A DNA stretch of 64,000 nt from Halanaeroarchaeum sulfurireducens (GCF_001011115.1 NZ_CP008874.1:1750440-1814439); one strand, 5' to 3'. Shown: positions 45,463-54,629, counted from the stretch's first letter. Numbers and translations are program-made. Notes: a model not told the origin generated them from the sequence alone.

Positions 45463-48400
45463 ATGTCTGACGAGCGGACCGTCCTCCTCATCGGTAGTGG
45501 CCCGATTCAGATCGGACAGGCAGCCGAGTTCGACTACTCCGGCGCGCAGGCCTGTCGAGCCCTGCAGGAGGAGGGGGCCCGAGTCGTCCTCGTCAACTCC
45601 AACCCGGCGACCATCATGACGGACCCGGAGATGGCCGACGAGGTCTACATCGAGCCCATCACGACGGAGGCCATCGCGGAGATCATCGCGACCGAACGCC
45701 CCGACGGTGTCATCGCCGGACTGGGGGGCCAGACGGGACTCAACGTCACCGCCGAACTGGCCGAACAGGGCGTCCTCGGGGAGTACGACGTCGAAATCAT
45801 GGGGACGCCCCTGGAGACGATCTACGCGACCGAGGATCGCGAACTGTTCCGCCAGCGGATGAAAGAACTGGGACAGCCGGTCGCGCGCTCGACGACCATC
45901 ACGCTGGACGACGAGGAGACGGTCGCCGATCTGACGTCCGAGAACGTGCGAAAGCGGGTCGAGAACGCCGTCGATTCAGTCGGTGGCCTTCCCGTCATCG
46001 CGCGGACCACCTACACGCTCGGCGGGTCGGGGTCGGGCATCGTCGACGAGATGGACGAACTGGTCGCCAGGGTCCACAAGGGCCTTCGGCTCTCCCGCAA
46101 CGACGAGGTCCTCGTCACCGAATCGATCTCTGGCTGGGTCGAACTCGAGTACGAGGTCATGCGCGACGCCGGCGACTCGACGGTCATCATCTGCAACATG
46201 GAGAACATCGACCCGATGGGCATCCACACCGGCGAGTCGACCGTCGTGACACCCAGTCAGGTCATCCCCGACGAAGGCCACCAGGAGATGCGCGACGCGG
46301 CCCTCGATGTCATTCGTGACCTGGGCATCGAAGGGGGCTGTAACATCCAGTTCGCCTGGCACGACGACGGAACGCCAGAGGGCGAGTACCGCGTCGTCGA
46401 GGTCAACCCCCGCGTGTCACGCTCCTCTGCGCTCGCCTCGAAAGCGACCGGATACCCCATCGCACGGGTCACCGCCAAGGTCGCGCTGGGCAAGCGCCTC
46501 CACGAGATCGAAAACGAGATCACCGGCGAGACGACCGCCGCCTTCGAACCGGCGATCGACTACGTGGTCACGAAGGTACCCCGCTGGCCCATCGACAAGT
46601 TCTCCGAGGTTGACTTCGAACTCTCCACGGCGATGAAGTCGACCGGCGAGGCGATGGCCATCGGCCGAACCTTCGAGGAGAGCCTGCTCAAGGCGCTTCG
46701 CTCCACCGAGTACGTCCCGTCGGTCGACTGGGACGAAACCGACGACGCCGAACTCGAATCGGAGTACCTCAAGCGGCCCACCCCGGATCGCCCCTACGCG
46801 ATCTTCGAGGCCTTCAATCGCGGATATACCGTCGAAGAGATCCGCAAATTAACCGAGATCCGCGAGTGGTATCTCGAACGATTCGAAAACGTCGCCGACG
46901 CGGCTGTCGCCGCGGCGGAGGGGGACCTCGAGACGCCCGCCGAGACCGGCTACACGAACGTCGAAATCGCGGAGATGGCCACGACGGGCGTACCCGACAC
47001 GAGCGCTCGCGGCGGTGTACGCGAGGGGTCGACCGATGCCTCGGCGGGCGAGCCGATCCCCGACGGCACGGGGACGGCGGTCACCGTCGACGACGTCGAG
47101 GCCGTCGCGCCCGACCGGACGTACAAGCAGGTCGATACCTGCGCCGGCGAGTTCGCCGCTTCGACGCCGTATTACTACTCCTCACGGTCGCCGGGCTCCA
47201 GCCACGACGAGGTGCAGGCCGACCGGGACGCCGATAGCGTGGTCATCGTCGGCGCCGGTCCCATCCGGATCGGCCAGGGCGTCGAGTTCGATTACTGCAC
47301 CGTCCACGCCGTGCGCGCACTCCGCGAAGACGGCATCGACGCCCACATCGTCAACAACAACCCCGAGACCGTCTCGACTGATTACGACACCTCCGACGGG
47401 CTCTTCTTCGAACCGATCACGGCCGAGGAGGTCGCCGACGCCATCGAGGCGACGAACGCCGACGGCGTAATGGTCCAGTTCGGGGGACAGACCTCCGTCA
47501 ACGTGGGCGAACCGCTCGAAGCGGAGATCGACCGGCGCGGCCTCGACTGCGAGCTCCTGGGCACCTCCGTGGACGCGATGGACCTGGCGGAGGACCGCGA
47601 CCGCTTCAATCAGCTCATGACCGAGAAGGGCATCGCCCAGCCCCGTGGCGGCACGGCAACGAGCGAGCGGGAGGCTCTCGATCTGGCCCACGACATCGGG
47701 TACCCGGTGCTCGTCCGTCCCAGCTACGTCCTCGGCGGGCGCGCGATGGACGTCGTTCATAGCGACGAGGAACTGGAACGGTACATCGAGGAGGCCGTTC
47801 GGGTGTCACCGGACAAGCCGATCCTCGTGGACGACTTCCTCGAGGGTGCAGCGGAGGTCGACGTCGACGCCGTCTCCGACGGCGAGGACGTGCTCATCGG
47901 CGGCATCATGGAACACGTGGAGACCGCCGGCGTCCACTCCGGCGACTCGGCTGTGGCTATCCCGCCCCAGACCCTGGGCCGCGACGTCAACCGCCGCATC
48001 CGGGAGGTCGTCGAGGACATCGCTGACGCGCTCGACACGGTGGGACTGTTGAACGTCCAGTTGGCGGTTCAGGACGACACCGTCTACGTGCTCGAGGCCA
48101 ACCCCCGTTCCTCACGGACCGTCCCGTTCGTCTCGAAAGCGACCGGGGTCCCGATCGCGAAGATCGCTGCGAAGGTGATGGCAGGCTCCTCGCTCGATGA
48201 CCTGGACGTGACCGAAACGGTCCCCGATTCGGTGAGCATCAAAGAGGTCGTCCTCCCCTTCGATCGCCTGCCCGGGTCGGACCCCCGGCTGGGCCCCGAG
48301 ATGAAATCCACGGGGGAAGTGATGGGGACGGCACAATCCTTCGGAAAGGCCTACCAGAAGGCCCAGATGGCTGTCAACAAGCCGATCCCGCTCGAGGGGA

Positions 48401-48735
48401 CCGCGCTCATCGATCTCTCCGCAGAGGAGTTCCCCGACCCGGAGAGCGAGGCGGGAGGGGAACTCATCGACGGCTTCGCGGAGCACTTCACGCTCATGGA
48501 TTTCTCCGATACGGAACGGTTCACCGAGGCCATCCGCAAAAAGGAGATTGATCTGATCGTCTCGCGGAAGGAGGAACCGTTACACGAGGCCGTCGAAGAG
48601 GAGATCACGTACTTCTCGACGTATCCTTCGGCGAGAGCCGCACTCTCGGCCATCGAATCGGCGGACGAGCCACTCGACATCGAATCCATCCAGCGGCGGA
48701 CGAAACGGGAAGAGTACTGGGGCCAGCCGAAGTGA
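45463..48735 (+). CDS. carB: Carbamoyl-phosphate synthase, large subunit
   Basis: The 1090-residue protein shows the internal duplication of CarB. The first half opens VLLIGSGPIQIGQAAEFDYS and the second VVIVGAGPIRIGQGVEFDYC. Each half has an ATP-grasp domain (VARTTYTLGGSGSGIVDEMD-type and LVRPSYVLGGRAMDVVHSDE loops). The C-terminal allosteric domain follows FGKAYQKAQMAVNKPIPLEG. The central linker around residues 510-555 is a Gly/Ala/Asp/Thr-rich insert typical of haloarchaea. With CarA it makes carbamoyl phosphate for pyrimidines and arginine. carA is 1.2 kb away on the opposite strand and not in an operon with carB. Confidence 0.96.
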   Translation: MSDERTVLLIGSGPIQIGQAAEFDYSGAQACRALQEEGARVVLVNSNPATIMTDPEMADEVYIEPITTEAIAEIIATERPDGVIAGLGGQTGLNVTAELAEQGVLGEYDVEIMGTPLETIYATEDRELFRQRMKELGQPVARSTTITLDDEETVADLTSENVRKRVENAVDSVGGLPVIARTTYTLGGSGSGIVDEMDELVARVHKGLRLSRNDEVLVTESISGWVELEYEVMRDAGDSTVIICNMENIDPMGIHTGESTVVTPSQVIPDEGHQEMRDAALDVIRDLGIEGGCNIQFAWHDDGTPEGEYRVVEVNPRVSRSSALASKATGYPIARVTAKVALGKRLHEIENEITGETTAAFEPAIDYVVTKVPRWPIDKFSEVDFELSTAMKSTGEAMAIGRTFEESLLKALRSTEYVPSVDWDETDDAELESEYLKRPTPDRPYAIFEAFNRGYTVEEIRKLTEIREWYLERFENVADAAVAAAEGDLETPAETGYTNVEIAEMATTGVPDTSARGGVREGSTDASAGEPIPDGTGTAVTVDDVEAVAPDRTYKQVDTCAGEFAASTPYYYSSRSPGSSHDEVQADRDADSVVIVGAGPIRIGQGVEFDYCTVHAVRALREDGIDAHIVNNNPETVSTDYDTSDGLFFEPITAEEVADAIEATNADGVMVQFGGQTSVNVGEPLEAEIDRRGLDCELLGTSVDAMDLAEDRDRFNQLMTEKGIAQPRGGTATSEREALDLAHDIGYPVLVRPSYVLGGRAMDVVHSDEELERYIEEAVRVSPDKPILVDDFLEGAAEVDVDAVSDGEDVLIGGIMEHVETAGVHSGDSAVAIPPQTLGRDVNRRIREVVEDIADALDTVGLLNVQLAVQDDTVYVLEANPRSSRTVPFVSKATGVPIAKIAAKVMAGSSLDDLDVTETVPDSVSIKEVVLPFDRLPGSDPRLGPEMKSTGEVMGTAQSFGKAYQKAQMAVNKPIPLEGTALIDLSAEEFPDPESEAGGELIDGFAEHFTLMDFSDTERFTEAIRKKEIDLIVSRKEEPLHEAVEEEITYFSTYPSARAALSAIESADEPLDIESIQRRTKREEYWGQPK

Positions 48736-48777
48736 GCCAGCCCTAGTTCTTTCATCGAGCGCCCCGGTCGGCAGGGT

Positions 48778-49341
48778 ATGGCACAATCGGCCTCCACGCA
48801 GGTCCGGGAGGCGTTTCCCGAACTGGATAGTATCGACGACACGGCCCTCCGCTCGGGCGTCATCGACGCGTGGACGACCGCGATGACCGAGACGGACGTC
48901 GACGACCTCGCGGCCGTGCCGTGGTTCCCACCGGTTCAACAGGACCTCGGTATCGAAGACGAGACGCTGATCGATCACGTTCGCGACGTGACGATCATGG
49001 CCGCTGACCTCGCAGCGACACTTCTCGAACGGCGAGCGACGACGGACCTCTCGATGGACACGGTTCTCGCCGGTGCCCTCGTGCACGACGTGAGCAAGCT
49101 TTACGAGTTCGACGGCAAGGAGGCCACCGAGATCGAGCGATATCTCGGCCACCCGCACTACGGCGTCCACGTCGTCGCGGCGGCGGACCTCCCGGCGACG
49201 GTCGGGCACGTCGTCCTGTCACACTCCGGTCGAACCAGTGTCGAACCGGCGACGCTCGAAGCCGAAATCGTTCGCAGGGCCGACGAGGTCGCCGCATCGG
49301 CCATCCGACTGGAGTCGCTCGACGATCTTAGAAACGGGTAA
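48778..49341 (+). CDS. HD-domain phosphohydrolase
   Basis: The 187-residue protein has IDHVRDVTIMAADLAATLLE, which supplies the first histidine, and the HD doublet in LAGALVHDVSKLYEFDGKEA. A further histidine-rich segment (YLGHPHYGVHVVAAADLPAT) and an ERRADE-like terminal helix (EIVRRADEVAASAIRLE) follow. HD proteins are metal-dependent phosphatases or nucleotidases; the substrate is unknown. The gene follows carB by 42 bases and faces the DUF1684 gene with no gap. Confidence 0.85.
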   Translation: MAQSASTQVREAFPELDSIDDTALRSGVIDAWTTAMTETDVDDLAAVPWFPPVQQDLGIEDETLIDHVRDVTIMAADLAATLLERRATTDLSMDTVLAGALVHDVSKLYEFDGKEATEIERYLGHPHYGVHVVAAADLPATVGHVVLSHSGRTSVEPATLEAEIVRRADEVAASAIRLESLDDLRNG

Positions 49342-49905
49342 TCAGTGTTCGTATCCCATCGTCTCGCCGGGGTAGGCCTTCTCGCCGGCCTCGATGCGAA
49401 CGTCGAGCCAGTTCTCCGTGGGAATGAGCGGGCATTCGTAGGCCTCGTTGTAGGCACAGGTGGGGTTGTAGGCCATGTTGAAATCGAGGACCCACGTGTC
49501 GCCTGAGACCTGGTCCTCGCCGTAGTGTAAATCGAGGTAACGACCCGCGCCGTAGGTCTCCTCGCCGTTCGTGTCGTCGCGGAAGGGGACCCAGAGGTAA
49601 TCCTCGTGAGGGTCGGCCTTGAAGGCCTGCAGGGTGACCGACTCACCGTCGACCTCGAAACGGAACTCCCCCCAGCGCAGGTACTCCCGCTGACTTCCCG
49701 TCGTGGTCTCTACGATGAGTTCCTCCTTGTCGTCGTGTTCGTGGAGGGGGAGTTCGTACCGCATGTCCTCGTCGATCGGGAAGTACTCCAGACCCGGGAA
49801 GTCCTCGCGTTCCTCGTCGGGGATCGGTGAGCGGGGATTGGTTCCGAAGTACTGCTCTTTCTGTTCGCGTTCCTGTCGAACCCGTTCGACGTAGTCACTC
49901 GCCAT
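49342..49905 (-). CDS. DUF1684 family protein
   Basis: The 187-residue protein contains the DUF1684 pattern: KEQYFGTNPRSPIPDEERED, LEYFPIDEDMRYELPL, LQAFKADPHEDYLWVPFRDD and NEETYGAGRYLDLHY. It closes with NMAYNPTCAYNEAYECPLIP, the conserved N-P-S/T-C-A-Y-N block. The family is widespread in bacteria and haloarchaea with no settled function. The start is the ATG complementary to 49903-49905. carA follows on the same strand upstream, 56 bases away. Confidence 0.85.
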   Translation of the reverse strand: MASDYVERVRQEREQKEQYFGTNPRSPIPDEEREDFPGLEYFPIDEDMRYELPLHEHDDKEELIVETTTGSQREYLRWGEFRFEVDGESVTLQAFKADPHEDYLWVPFRDDTNGEETYGAGRYLDLHYGEDQVSGDTWVLDFNMAYNPTCAYNEAYECPLIPTENWLDVRIEAGEKAYPGETMGYEH

Positions 49906-49961
49906 ATCCGACAGTGAGGCGTGGAGCGCCAAGAATGGTGAGGTATCGGCCAGCGCCGCAG

Positions 49962-51032
49962 TCACTCGGCGCGGGCGGGATGGTGGCCGTCCTCGGCCAT
50001 CGAGAGAACGTCGTCGAAAAAGTCGAGCGTGTCGTGGGGGCCGGGGTGGGCCTCCGGGTGGTACTGGCGCGTGATGATGTCGTGTTCGGCCGACTCCAGC
50101 CCTTCGGAGGTGTCGTCGTTGACGTTGAGTTGTGTGACCTCCATGTCGCCGGGATCGGCGACGCTGTACCCGTGGTTCTGGGTGGTCATCACGACCTTCT
50201 CGGAGCGAACGTCGATGACGGGCTGGTTCACCCCGCGATGGCCGAAGTCCATCTTCTCGGTCTCGCCGCCGACCGCCCGGGCAACGATCTGCTGGCCGAG
50301 ACAGATGCCGGCGATGGGAACGTCGTCGATCGACTCGACGACCAGCTCCTCGGTGGGCTCGAAGTTGGCGGGGTCGCCGGGTCCGTTGGAGACGAAGAGG
50401 AGATCGGGGTCGACGGCCTCGACGTCTTCGGTCGTCGCGTCGTAGGGGAGGACGTGGACGTCTGCGTCCCGCTCGTTGAGCGAGTCCACGATACTCCGTT
50501 TCGTCCCGCAGTCGATGAGCGCCGCGGTCAATGGATCGTCGGCACCGCTCGGATGAAACTCGGGTTCGTCGACGGTCACCCGGTCGCCGATATCGGTCAC
50601 GTCGCTCATGTGTGGACACTGCTCGAGCTGGGCTCTCGCCTTCTCCGGGGTCGCGTCCGGGCCGGCAGCGATGCCGCACTTCATCGCGCCGCGTTCGCGG
50701 ATGTCCAGGACCAGATCCCTGGTGTCGATCTCGTCGATCGCGGGGACGCCCTCCTCGGCCAGCCAGTCGGCGACGTCGTCGGTCAGTTCGCGAGCGACCA
50801 CCGCAGATGGGTGGACTCGGTCGGACTCGAATCGCTCTTCTCGGACGCCATAATTGCCGATGAGGGGGTACGCGAAGGTCAGCACCTGTGCCTCGTATGA
50901 GGGATCCGTCAGACTCTCCTCGTAGCCCGTGTACGGCGTGGTGAACACCAGCTCACCGTAGGCCTCGCCGGGCGCGCGGGAGCGAGCGGTCACCACCTCG
51001 CCAGTCTCGAGGGCTATATAGGCGTCCGTCAT
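49962..51032 (-). CDS. carA: Carbamoyl-phosphate synthase, small (glutaminase) subunit
   Basis: The 356-residue protein begins TDAYIALETGEVVTARSRAP and has PYTGYEESLTDPSYEAQVLT in the N-terminal domain. The class I amidotransferase domain carries the nucleophile cysteine in IAGICLGQQIVARAVGGETE, VMTTQNHGYSV, and the catalytic histidine/glutamate in ITRQYHPEAHPGPHDT. It delivers ammonia to CarB. The promoter region is shared with the divergent Lrp-type regulator and contains three operator half-sites. Confidence 0.95.
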   Translation of the reverse strand: MTDAYIALETGEVVTARSRAPGEAYGELVFTTPYTGYEESLTDPSYEAQVLTFAYPLIGNYGVREERFESDRVHPSAVVARELTDDVADWLAEEGVPAIDEIDTRDLVLDIRERGAMKCGIAAGPDATPEKARAQLEQCPHMSDVTDIGDRVTVDEPEFHPSGADDPLTAALIDCGTKRSIVDSLNERDADVHVLPYDATTEDVEAVDPDLLFVSNGPGDPANFEPTEELVVESIDDVPIAGICLGQQIVARAVGGETEKMDFGHRGVNQPVIDVRSEKVVMTTQNHGYSVADPGDMEVTQLNVNDDTSEGLESAEHDIITRQYHPEAHPGPHDTLDFFDDVLSMAEDGHHPARAE

Positions 51033-51073
51033 TATGAGATTCGAAGGTATGGATCGTACTAAAGGCTTGCTTT

Positions 51074-51099
51074 CGTAACGTTGTTACGATATTCGTAAC
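51074..51099. promoter_or_regulatory. Three alternating half-sites between carA and the Lrp gene
   Basis: CGTAAC (51074-51079), GTTACG (51083-51088) and CGTAAC (51094-51099) form two overlapping inverted repeats with 3- and 5-base spacers. The site is midway between the carA start (51032) and the regulator start (51130), where binding could control both. Lrp/AsnC proteins bind such palindromes as dimers or octamers, and autoregulation is common. Confidence 0.65.
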
Positions 51100-51129
51100 G
51101 CTTAGGCCACGGTAGTCCGTGGGTCCGCC

Positions 51130-51543
51130 ATGGACGACCTCGACCGGGAGATACTCGATTTCCTGCGGCGGGACGCCAGGCGGCCCTATACCGATATCGC
51201 CGACGAAATCGGCGTCTCCGAGGGGACCGTTCGCAACCGCGTCGATCGGCTGGTCGACGACGGCGTCATCGAGCGGTTCACCGTCTCTACACACACGGGG
51301 AACGTCAAGGCGATGATCGAGATTGGCGTCGCCGTCGACGTCAACACCGCCGCCATCGGTGAACGGATGACCGCCTGGGACGAGGTGGATTTCGTCTGGC
51401 AGGTCAGCGGCGAGGAGGACATCGTGGTCGTGGTGGACGCGGCGGACACCCAGCGGGTGAACGAACTCATCACGAAGGCCCGCGAGCAGGACGAGGTCGT
51501 GAGCACCAAGACCAGGCTGATCCTCGAGGAGACCCTCGGTTGA
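51130..51543 (+). CDS. Lrp/AsnC-family transcriptional regulator
   Basis: The 137-residue protein has the N-terminal helix-turn-helix (MDDLDREILDFLRRDARRPY, then ISDEIGVSEGTVRNRVDRLV-like sequence) and a C-terminal RAM/AsnC ligand domain (KAMIEIGVAVDVNTAAIGER to EEDIVVVVDAADTQRVNELI). It is likely to sense an amino acid or related effector. Its divergence from carA and the shared palindromes suggest that it regulates itself and carA, linking arginine or pyrimidine supply to amino-acid status. The effector is not deducible. Confidence 0.9.
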   Translation: MDDLDREILDFLRRDARRPYTDIADEIGVSEGTVRNRVDRLVDDGVIERFTVSTHTGNVKAMIEIGVAVDVNTAAIGERMTAWDEVDFVWQVSGEEDIVVVVDAADTQRVNELITKAREQDEVVSTKTRLILEETLG

Positions 51544-51602
51544 GCCGATCCCGACGCGGTCGGACCGGAGGATAAATTATCGCCGTTCACCTTGAAAGTG
51601 AT

Positions 51603-52205
51603 ATGTCCGAGCAATCCACCGCGGAACCCGGCCGCGACGACGAGACCGCGGAAAACGCCCGTCAAGACGTGATCGCGGTCGACGCCGACGACACCCGCGA
51701 GGGCACGGTCAATCGCCTCGACGCACACACGGGAGAGGGGGTTCGCCACCGCGCGTTCACCTGCATGCTTTTCGACGAGGAAGGTCGGGTGCTGCTCGCC
51801 CAGCGCGCCGCGCGCAAGCGGCTCTGGGACACCCACTGGGACGGGACAGTCGCCTCACATCCAGTGGCGGGGCAGACACAGGTCGAGGCGACCGAAGAAC
51901 GCCTCGAAGAGGAACTCGGCCTGACGCCCGACCAGTACGAGGGGCTGACGGTGACCGACCGCTTCGAGTACAAGCGTCACTATCTCGACGAAGGGGTCGA
52001 GTGGGAGGTCTGTTCGGTGCTGACCGCCACCGTCACCGATCTGGACTTCGATCCGGATCCCGAGGAGGTCGGCGGCACGCTGTGGGTCGACTACGAGGAC
52101 CTCTACGAGAACGGTCGGTATTACCGGCAGCTCCGGCTGTGCCCGTGGTTCGAGATCGCGATGCGCCGGGATCTGGACCCGTCGGTGGAGAAGGCGGACC
52201 GCTAA
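51603..52205 (+). CDS. idi: Isopentenyl-diphosphate delta-isomerase, type I
   Basis: The 200-residue NUDIX-fold protein contains HRAFTCMLFDEEGRVLLAQR, WDTHWDGTVASHPVAGQTQV, which carries family histidines, and the NUDIX box EATEERLEEELGLTPDQYEG. The catalytic cysteine position is less clear than in E. coli Idi. The region VEWEVCSVLTATVTDLDFDP supplies the acidic base segment. The enzyme interconverts IPP and DMAPP for archaeal lipid and carotenoid synthesis. About 35 acidic residues precede the domain. Confidence 0.88.
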   Translation: MSEQSTAEPGRDDETAENARQDVIAVDADDTREGTVNRLDAHTGEGVRHRAFTCMLFDEEGRVLLAQRAARKRLWDTHWDGTVASHPVAGQTQVEATEERLEEELGLTPDQYEGLTVTDRFEYKRHYLDEGVEWEVCSVLTATVTDLDFDPDPEEVGGTLWVDYEDLYENGRYYRQLRLCPWFEIAMRRDLDPSVEKADR

Positions 52206-52274
52206 GCGGGGCCCTCGCCAACGAGGAGATGTAGCCGCGAGAACGATGGTCGGCCCGCCGAAACCTGCCCCCGA

Positions 52275-52487
52275 TCAGGGGGTCTGGCGGTGTCGGAGCG
52301 CCGTCCAGACGCCAATGGCACCGAACAGCAGGGCTGGAACCATCGCGAGGGCGACGTAGACGCCGTATCCGGCCCGCATACCGGTTGTCAAATACCACAG
52401 CACCGCAGGGATACCGAGGAGGGCTACCACCACCAGGCCGACGATGAGCCAACCACGTGGGCCAGAGAGGGAACTCACGGTAGACAT
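52275..52487 (-). CDS. 70-residue membrane protein with two predicted helices
   Basis: The protein begins MSTVSSLSGPRGWLIVGLVV and has two hydrophobic spans (WLIVGLVVVALLGIPAVLWY and VYVALAMVPALLFGAIGVW) and a short basic tail. I do not recognise a family. Its ATG shares one base with the TGA of the small ORF at 52487-52660 (TGATG), so the two are probably translated from one mRNA. Confidence 0.6.
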   Translation of the reverse strand: MSTVSSLSGPRGWLIVGLVVVALLGIPAVLWYLTTGMRAGYGVYVALAMVPALLFGAIGVWTALRHRQTP

Positions 52488-52660
52488 CAGTATCCGCAAT
52501 CCGGCACGGTCGTCGTGCCGATGGTTTCGCGGTTCTCGATCATCACGTGCGTGGTGGGCGTCTCGCTCATCGGCAGGCCGTCCCTGATCCGGCCGTCGGC
52601 CCCGTTGAGCAACCGACCGCCGTCGGTGCCGTCCTGCCCCAAAAATTGTGCAGCCGTCAT
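52487..52660 (-). CDS. 57-residue small protein, coupled to the downstream membrane protein
   Basis: From the ATG complementary to 52658-52660 the frame reads MTAAQFLGQDGTDGGRLLNG and ends ENRETIGTTTVPDCGY at a TGA in 52487-52489. The composition is soluble and acidic with one cysteine three residues from the end. The next start codon overlaps the stop by one base, which supports translation. I recall no named family. An in-frame start inside (MSETPTTHVMIENRE) is an alternative. Confidence 0.6.
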   Translation of the reverse strand: MTAAQFLGQDGTDGGRLLNGADGRIRDGLPMSETPTTHVMIENRETIGTTTVPDCGY

Positions 52661-52745
52661 AGTTTCCCCCTCGTGAGAGAGCTACTAAACTGTGGGCCAT
52701 CCGACCGTCGTCGAAGCTTTAGGGATCCGGATGACAACTGTCAAT

Positions 52746-53351
52746 ATGGCCGATGACCAGCCCCACGGCGCCACGACCCCTGGCGACGAGGAAGACGCAA
52801 GCGACGACTCCAGCCCCGAAACGGACGCCACGCAACACGACCATCACGCTCACGACAAGACCGAACTGGGGGTCGGTATCGTGACGGTCACGAGTTCTCG
52901 ATCGCTCGACGCAGACCCCAGCGGCGACGCCATCGAGAGCGCACTGTCGGGGGCCGGCCACGGGGTCGTCACGCGGGAGCTCGTCCGCGATTCTCGCGAC
53001 GTCATTCAGTCGGTCGTCGACAACCTCGTGGGTCGGAGCGACGTCGATCTGGTCGTCACGACCGGCGGGACGGGCGTTTCGCCGGACGACGTGACGGTCG
53101 AGGCGGTGGGCCCGCTTTTCGAAAAGGACCTGCCTGGATTCGGCGAAGTCTTCCGATCGCTCTCATACGAGGAGATCGGAACGAAGGTCGTCGGAACGAG
53201 GACCACCGCCGGCATCGCGAACGGCGTCCCCGTCTTCGCGCTCCCCGGAAGCGAGAACGCCGTCACGCTCGCCACGGAGGAGATCATTCTCCCCGAGGCC
53301 AGCCACCTGGCCGGTCTCGCGACCCGCGGCCGCGAAGAAGACGAACACTGA
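52746..53351 (+). CDS. moaB: MoaB/MogA-family molybdenum cofactor protein
   Basis: The 201-residue protein has an acidic, histidine-containing N-terminal extension (about 45 residues, including [10 protein letters not shown]). The MPT-binding fold follows: [40 protein letters not shown] with the TTGGTG motif, and [20 protein letters not shown] with LPGSENAV. Family members adenylate molybdopterin before metal insertion. The AOR at the left end of the window is a user of the pterin cofactor, though too far away to be an operon partner. An ATG five codons upstream is an alternative start. Confidence 0.88.
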   Translation: MADDQPHGATTPGDEEDASDDSSPETDATQHDHHAHDKTELGVGIVTVTSSRSLDADPSGDAIESALSGAGHGVVTRELVRDSRDVIQSVVDNLVGRSDVDLVVTTGGTGVSPDDVTVEAVGPLFEKDLPGFGEVFRSLSYEEIGTKVVGTRTTAGIANGVPVFALPGSENAVTLATEEIILPEASHLAGLATRGREEDEH

Positions 53352-53412
53352 GAGCCGGTCACGGATCGGCAGGCATATACGTTGAGGCGTGGTACGATTG
53401 AGTGAAGTTATA

Positions 53413-53607
53413 ATGGCAACTGGCACGGTTTCGTTCTTCCATGATCGGAAGGGCTACGGTTTCATCGAAACGGACGATTCTGACGACGACGTGTTCTTCC
53501 ACATGGAGGATGTCGGCGGCCCGGACCTCGAAGAGGGCCAGGAAGTCGAATTCGACATTGGGCAGGGCGACAAGGGCCCGCGCGCCGAGAACCTCGAGCG
53601 CCTCTAA
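53413..53607 (+). CDS. Cold-shock domain protein
   Basis: The 64-residue protein is a single cold-shock domain: ATGTVSFFHDRKGYGFIETD with RNP1 (KGYGFI) and DDVFFHMEDVGGPDLEEGQE with RNP2 (VFFH), ending KGPRAENLERL. Such proteins bind single-stranded RNA or DNA as chaperones. The sequence is more acidic than bacterial CspA, as expected for a halophile. A TATA-like CATATACG sits near 53372. Confidence 0.93.
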   Translation: MATGTVSFFHDRKGYGFIETDDSDDDVFFHMEDVGGPDLEEGQEVEFDIGQGDKGPRAENLERL

Positions 53608-53751
53608 GGCGTACTCGTCAGCGAACCATCGGTCGGGCGCGTTCGGCCCACCGCCCCACCGTCACGATCGGGCCGCTTTATTTTACACAGACGAGCGGAT
53701 GCTCACTCCCGGGACCCAGGTTTAAAAGCGAGAGGAGACCCAGTCACTAGT

Positions 53752-54006
53752 ATGGCTCGACCGGGAGAACACGCCGCCGAAGCCCGTGGCCGGGCCGACG
53801 ACGCCCTAGAGATGGCTCTGGCGGATCGCGCGAACGATCCCCAGTGCGAGGCGTGTACCAGTCCGGCGGACTTCTTCCTCTACGAACCCGAACGCGTGGC
53901 GGCGTTCGTCTGCTGGGAGCACGTCAGCCCGGTCTCGGCCGTCGTATCGGAGGCGGAACCGATCGACAGGCCGCTCGCCGTCCCGCTCACCGAGGAGTTC
54001 GCCTGA
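53752..54006 (+). CDS. 84-residue haloarchaeal protein with a CxxC motif
   Basis: The protein contains ARGRADDALEMALADRANDP, then CEACTSPADFFLYEPERVAA and FVCWEHVSPVSAVV. The CEAC pair plus CWEH resembles a treble-clef or zinc-ribbon metal site with the histidine as fourth ligand. I do not know a function. It has its own upstream AT-rich segment and no operon partner. Confidence 0.6.
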   Translation: MARPGEHAAEARGRADDALEMALADRANDPQCEACTSPADFFLYEPERVAAFVCWEHVSPVSAVVSEAEPIDRPLAVPLTEEFA

Positions 54007-54067
54007 GGCCATACCCCACAGACCATCGGCCAGCCGTCCGGGTCCAAGAAGTGCAGAGTCGGGAGCG

Positions 54068-54397
54068 TCAGGGACGAAGCGATTCGACGAGTTCCTCGGC
54101 GACGACGTCGGTCCCCAGGAGGTCGGGGTCGACCGCCAGGTCGAGTTGGCCGCGGACGAACTCGGGCACCGATTGCGGCGTGTAAAAGACGATGCGGACG
54201 TCTGGGTTGCGGTCCTTCGCGACGGGGACAGCGGTGGCCTCGTCGGCGTCGGTGATGACGAGGAGGTCAGCGTCCGCGAGACCCGCGTCGTCGAGTGACT
54301 CGCCAGTCGCGAGTCCGTCGACGCGACGCGTGTCGACACCCTGGTCCGCGAGCGCCGTCTCGATGCCGCGGTCCGGGCCGACGATGAGTGCCTTCAT
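54068..54397 (-). CDS. DUF7126-like small Rossmann-type protein
   Basis: The 109-residue protein starts MKALIVGPDRGIETALADQG and continues DADLLVITDADEATAVPVAK, RIVFYTPQSVPEFVRGQLDL and DVVAEELVESL. This is one small alpha/beta domain resembling the NAD-binding part of TrkA-N proteins. Databases sometimes label haloarchaeal homologues CTP synthetase, but no synthetase motif is present. A 36-codon open frame on the opposite strand at 54425-54535 shows nothing recognisable. Confidence 0.6.
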   Translation of the reverse strand: MKALIVGPDRGIETALADQGVDTRRVDGLATGESLDDAGLADADLLVITDADEATAVPVAKDRNPDVRIVFYTPQSVPEFVRGQLDLAVDPDLLGTDVVAEELVESLRP

Positions 54398-54629
54398 GAG
54401 GGTGACTGGGAGGTGGGCAGATATGAATGTGGCGAGTGTAACCGTCGAGGCGTTGCGAGAGACGCCGGAACAACAGGCTCGTCTGATGGGCTTCGTCCCG
54501 GTTAGAGACGCTTTCCTCGACGAGCGGGACTGATGGAATCAGCCCCCTGGCACGCAGGCCTGGACGAGTTCGTCACCCAGCATAGTAGCTAACCTAAAAG
54601 GTCCTCGGACGGCAAGGAGAAACTATTCG

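Noticed and set aside
54425-54535. A 36-codon plus-strand frame (MNVASVTVEALRETPEQQAR...) after the DUF7126 gene
   Set aside because: It has no promoter-like element at the proper distance, no partner and no recognised family. It could be a remnant, but I cannot support it as a gene.
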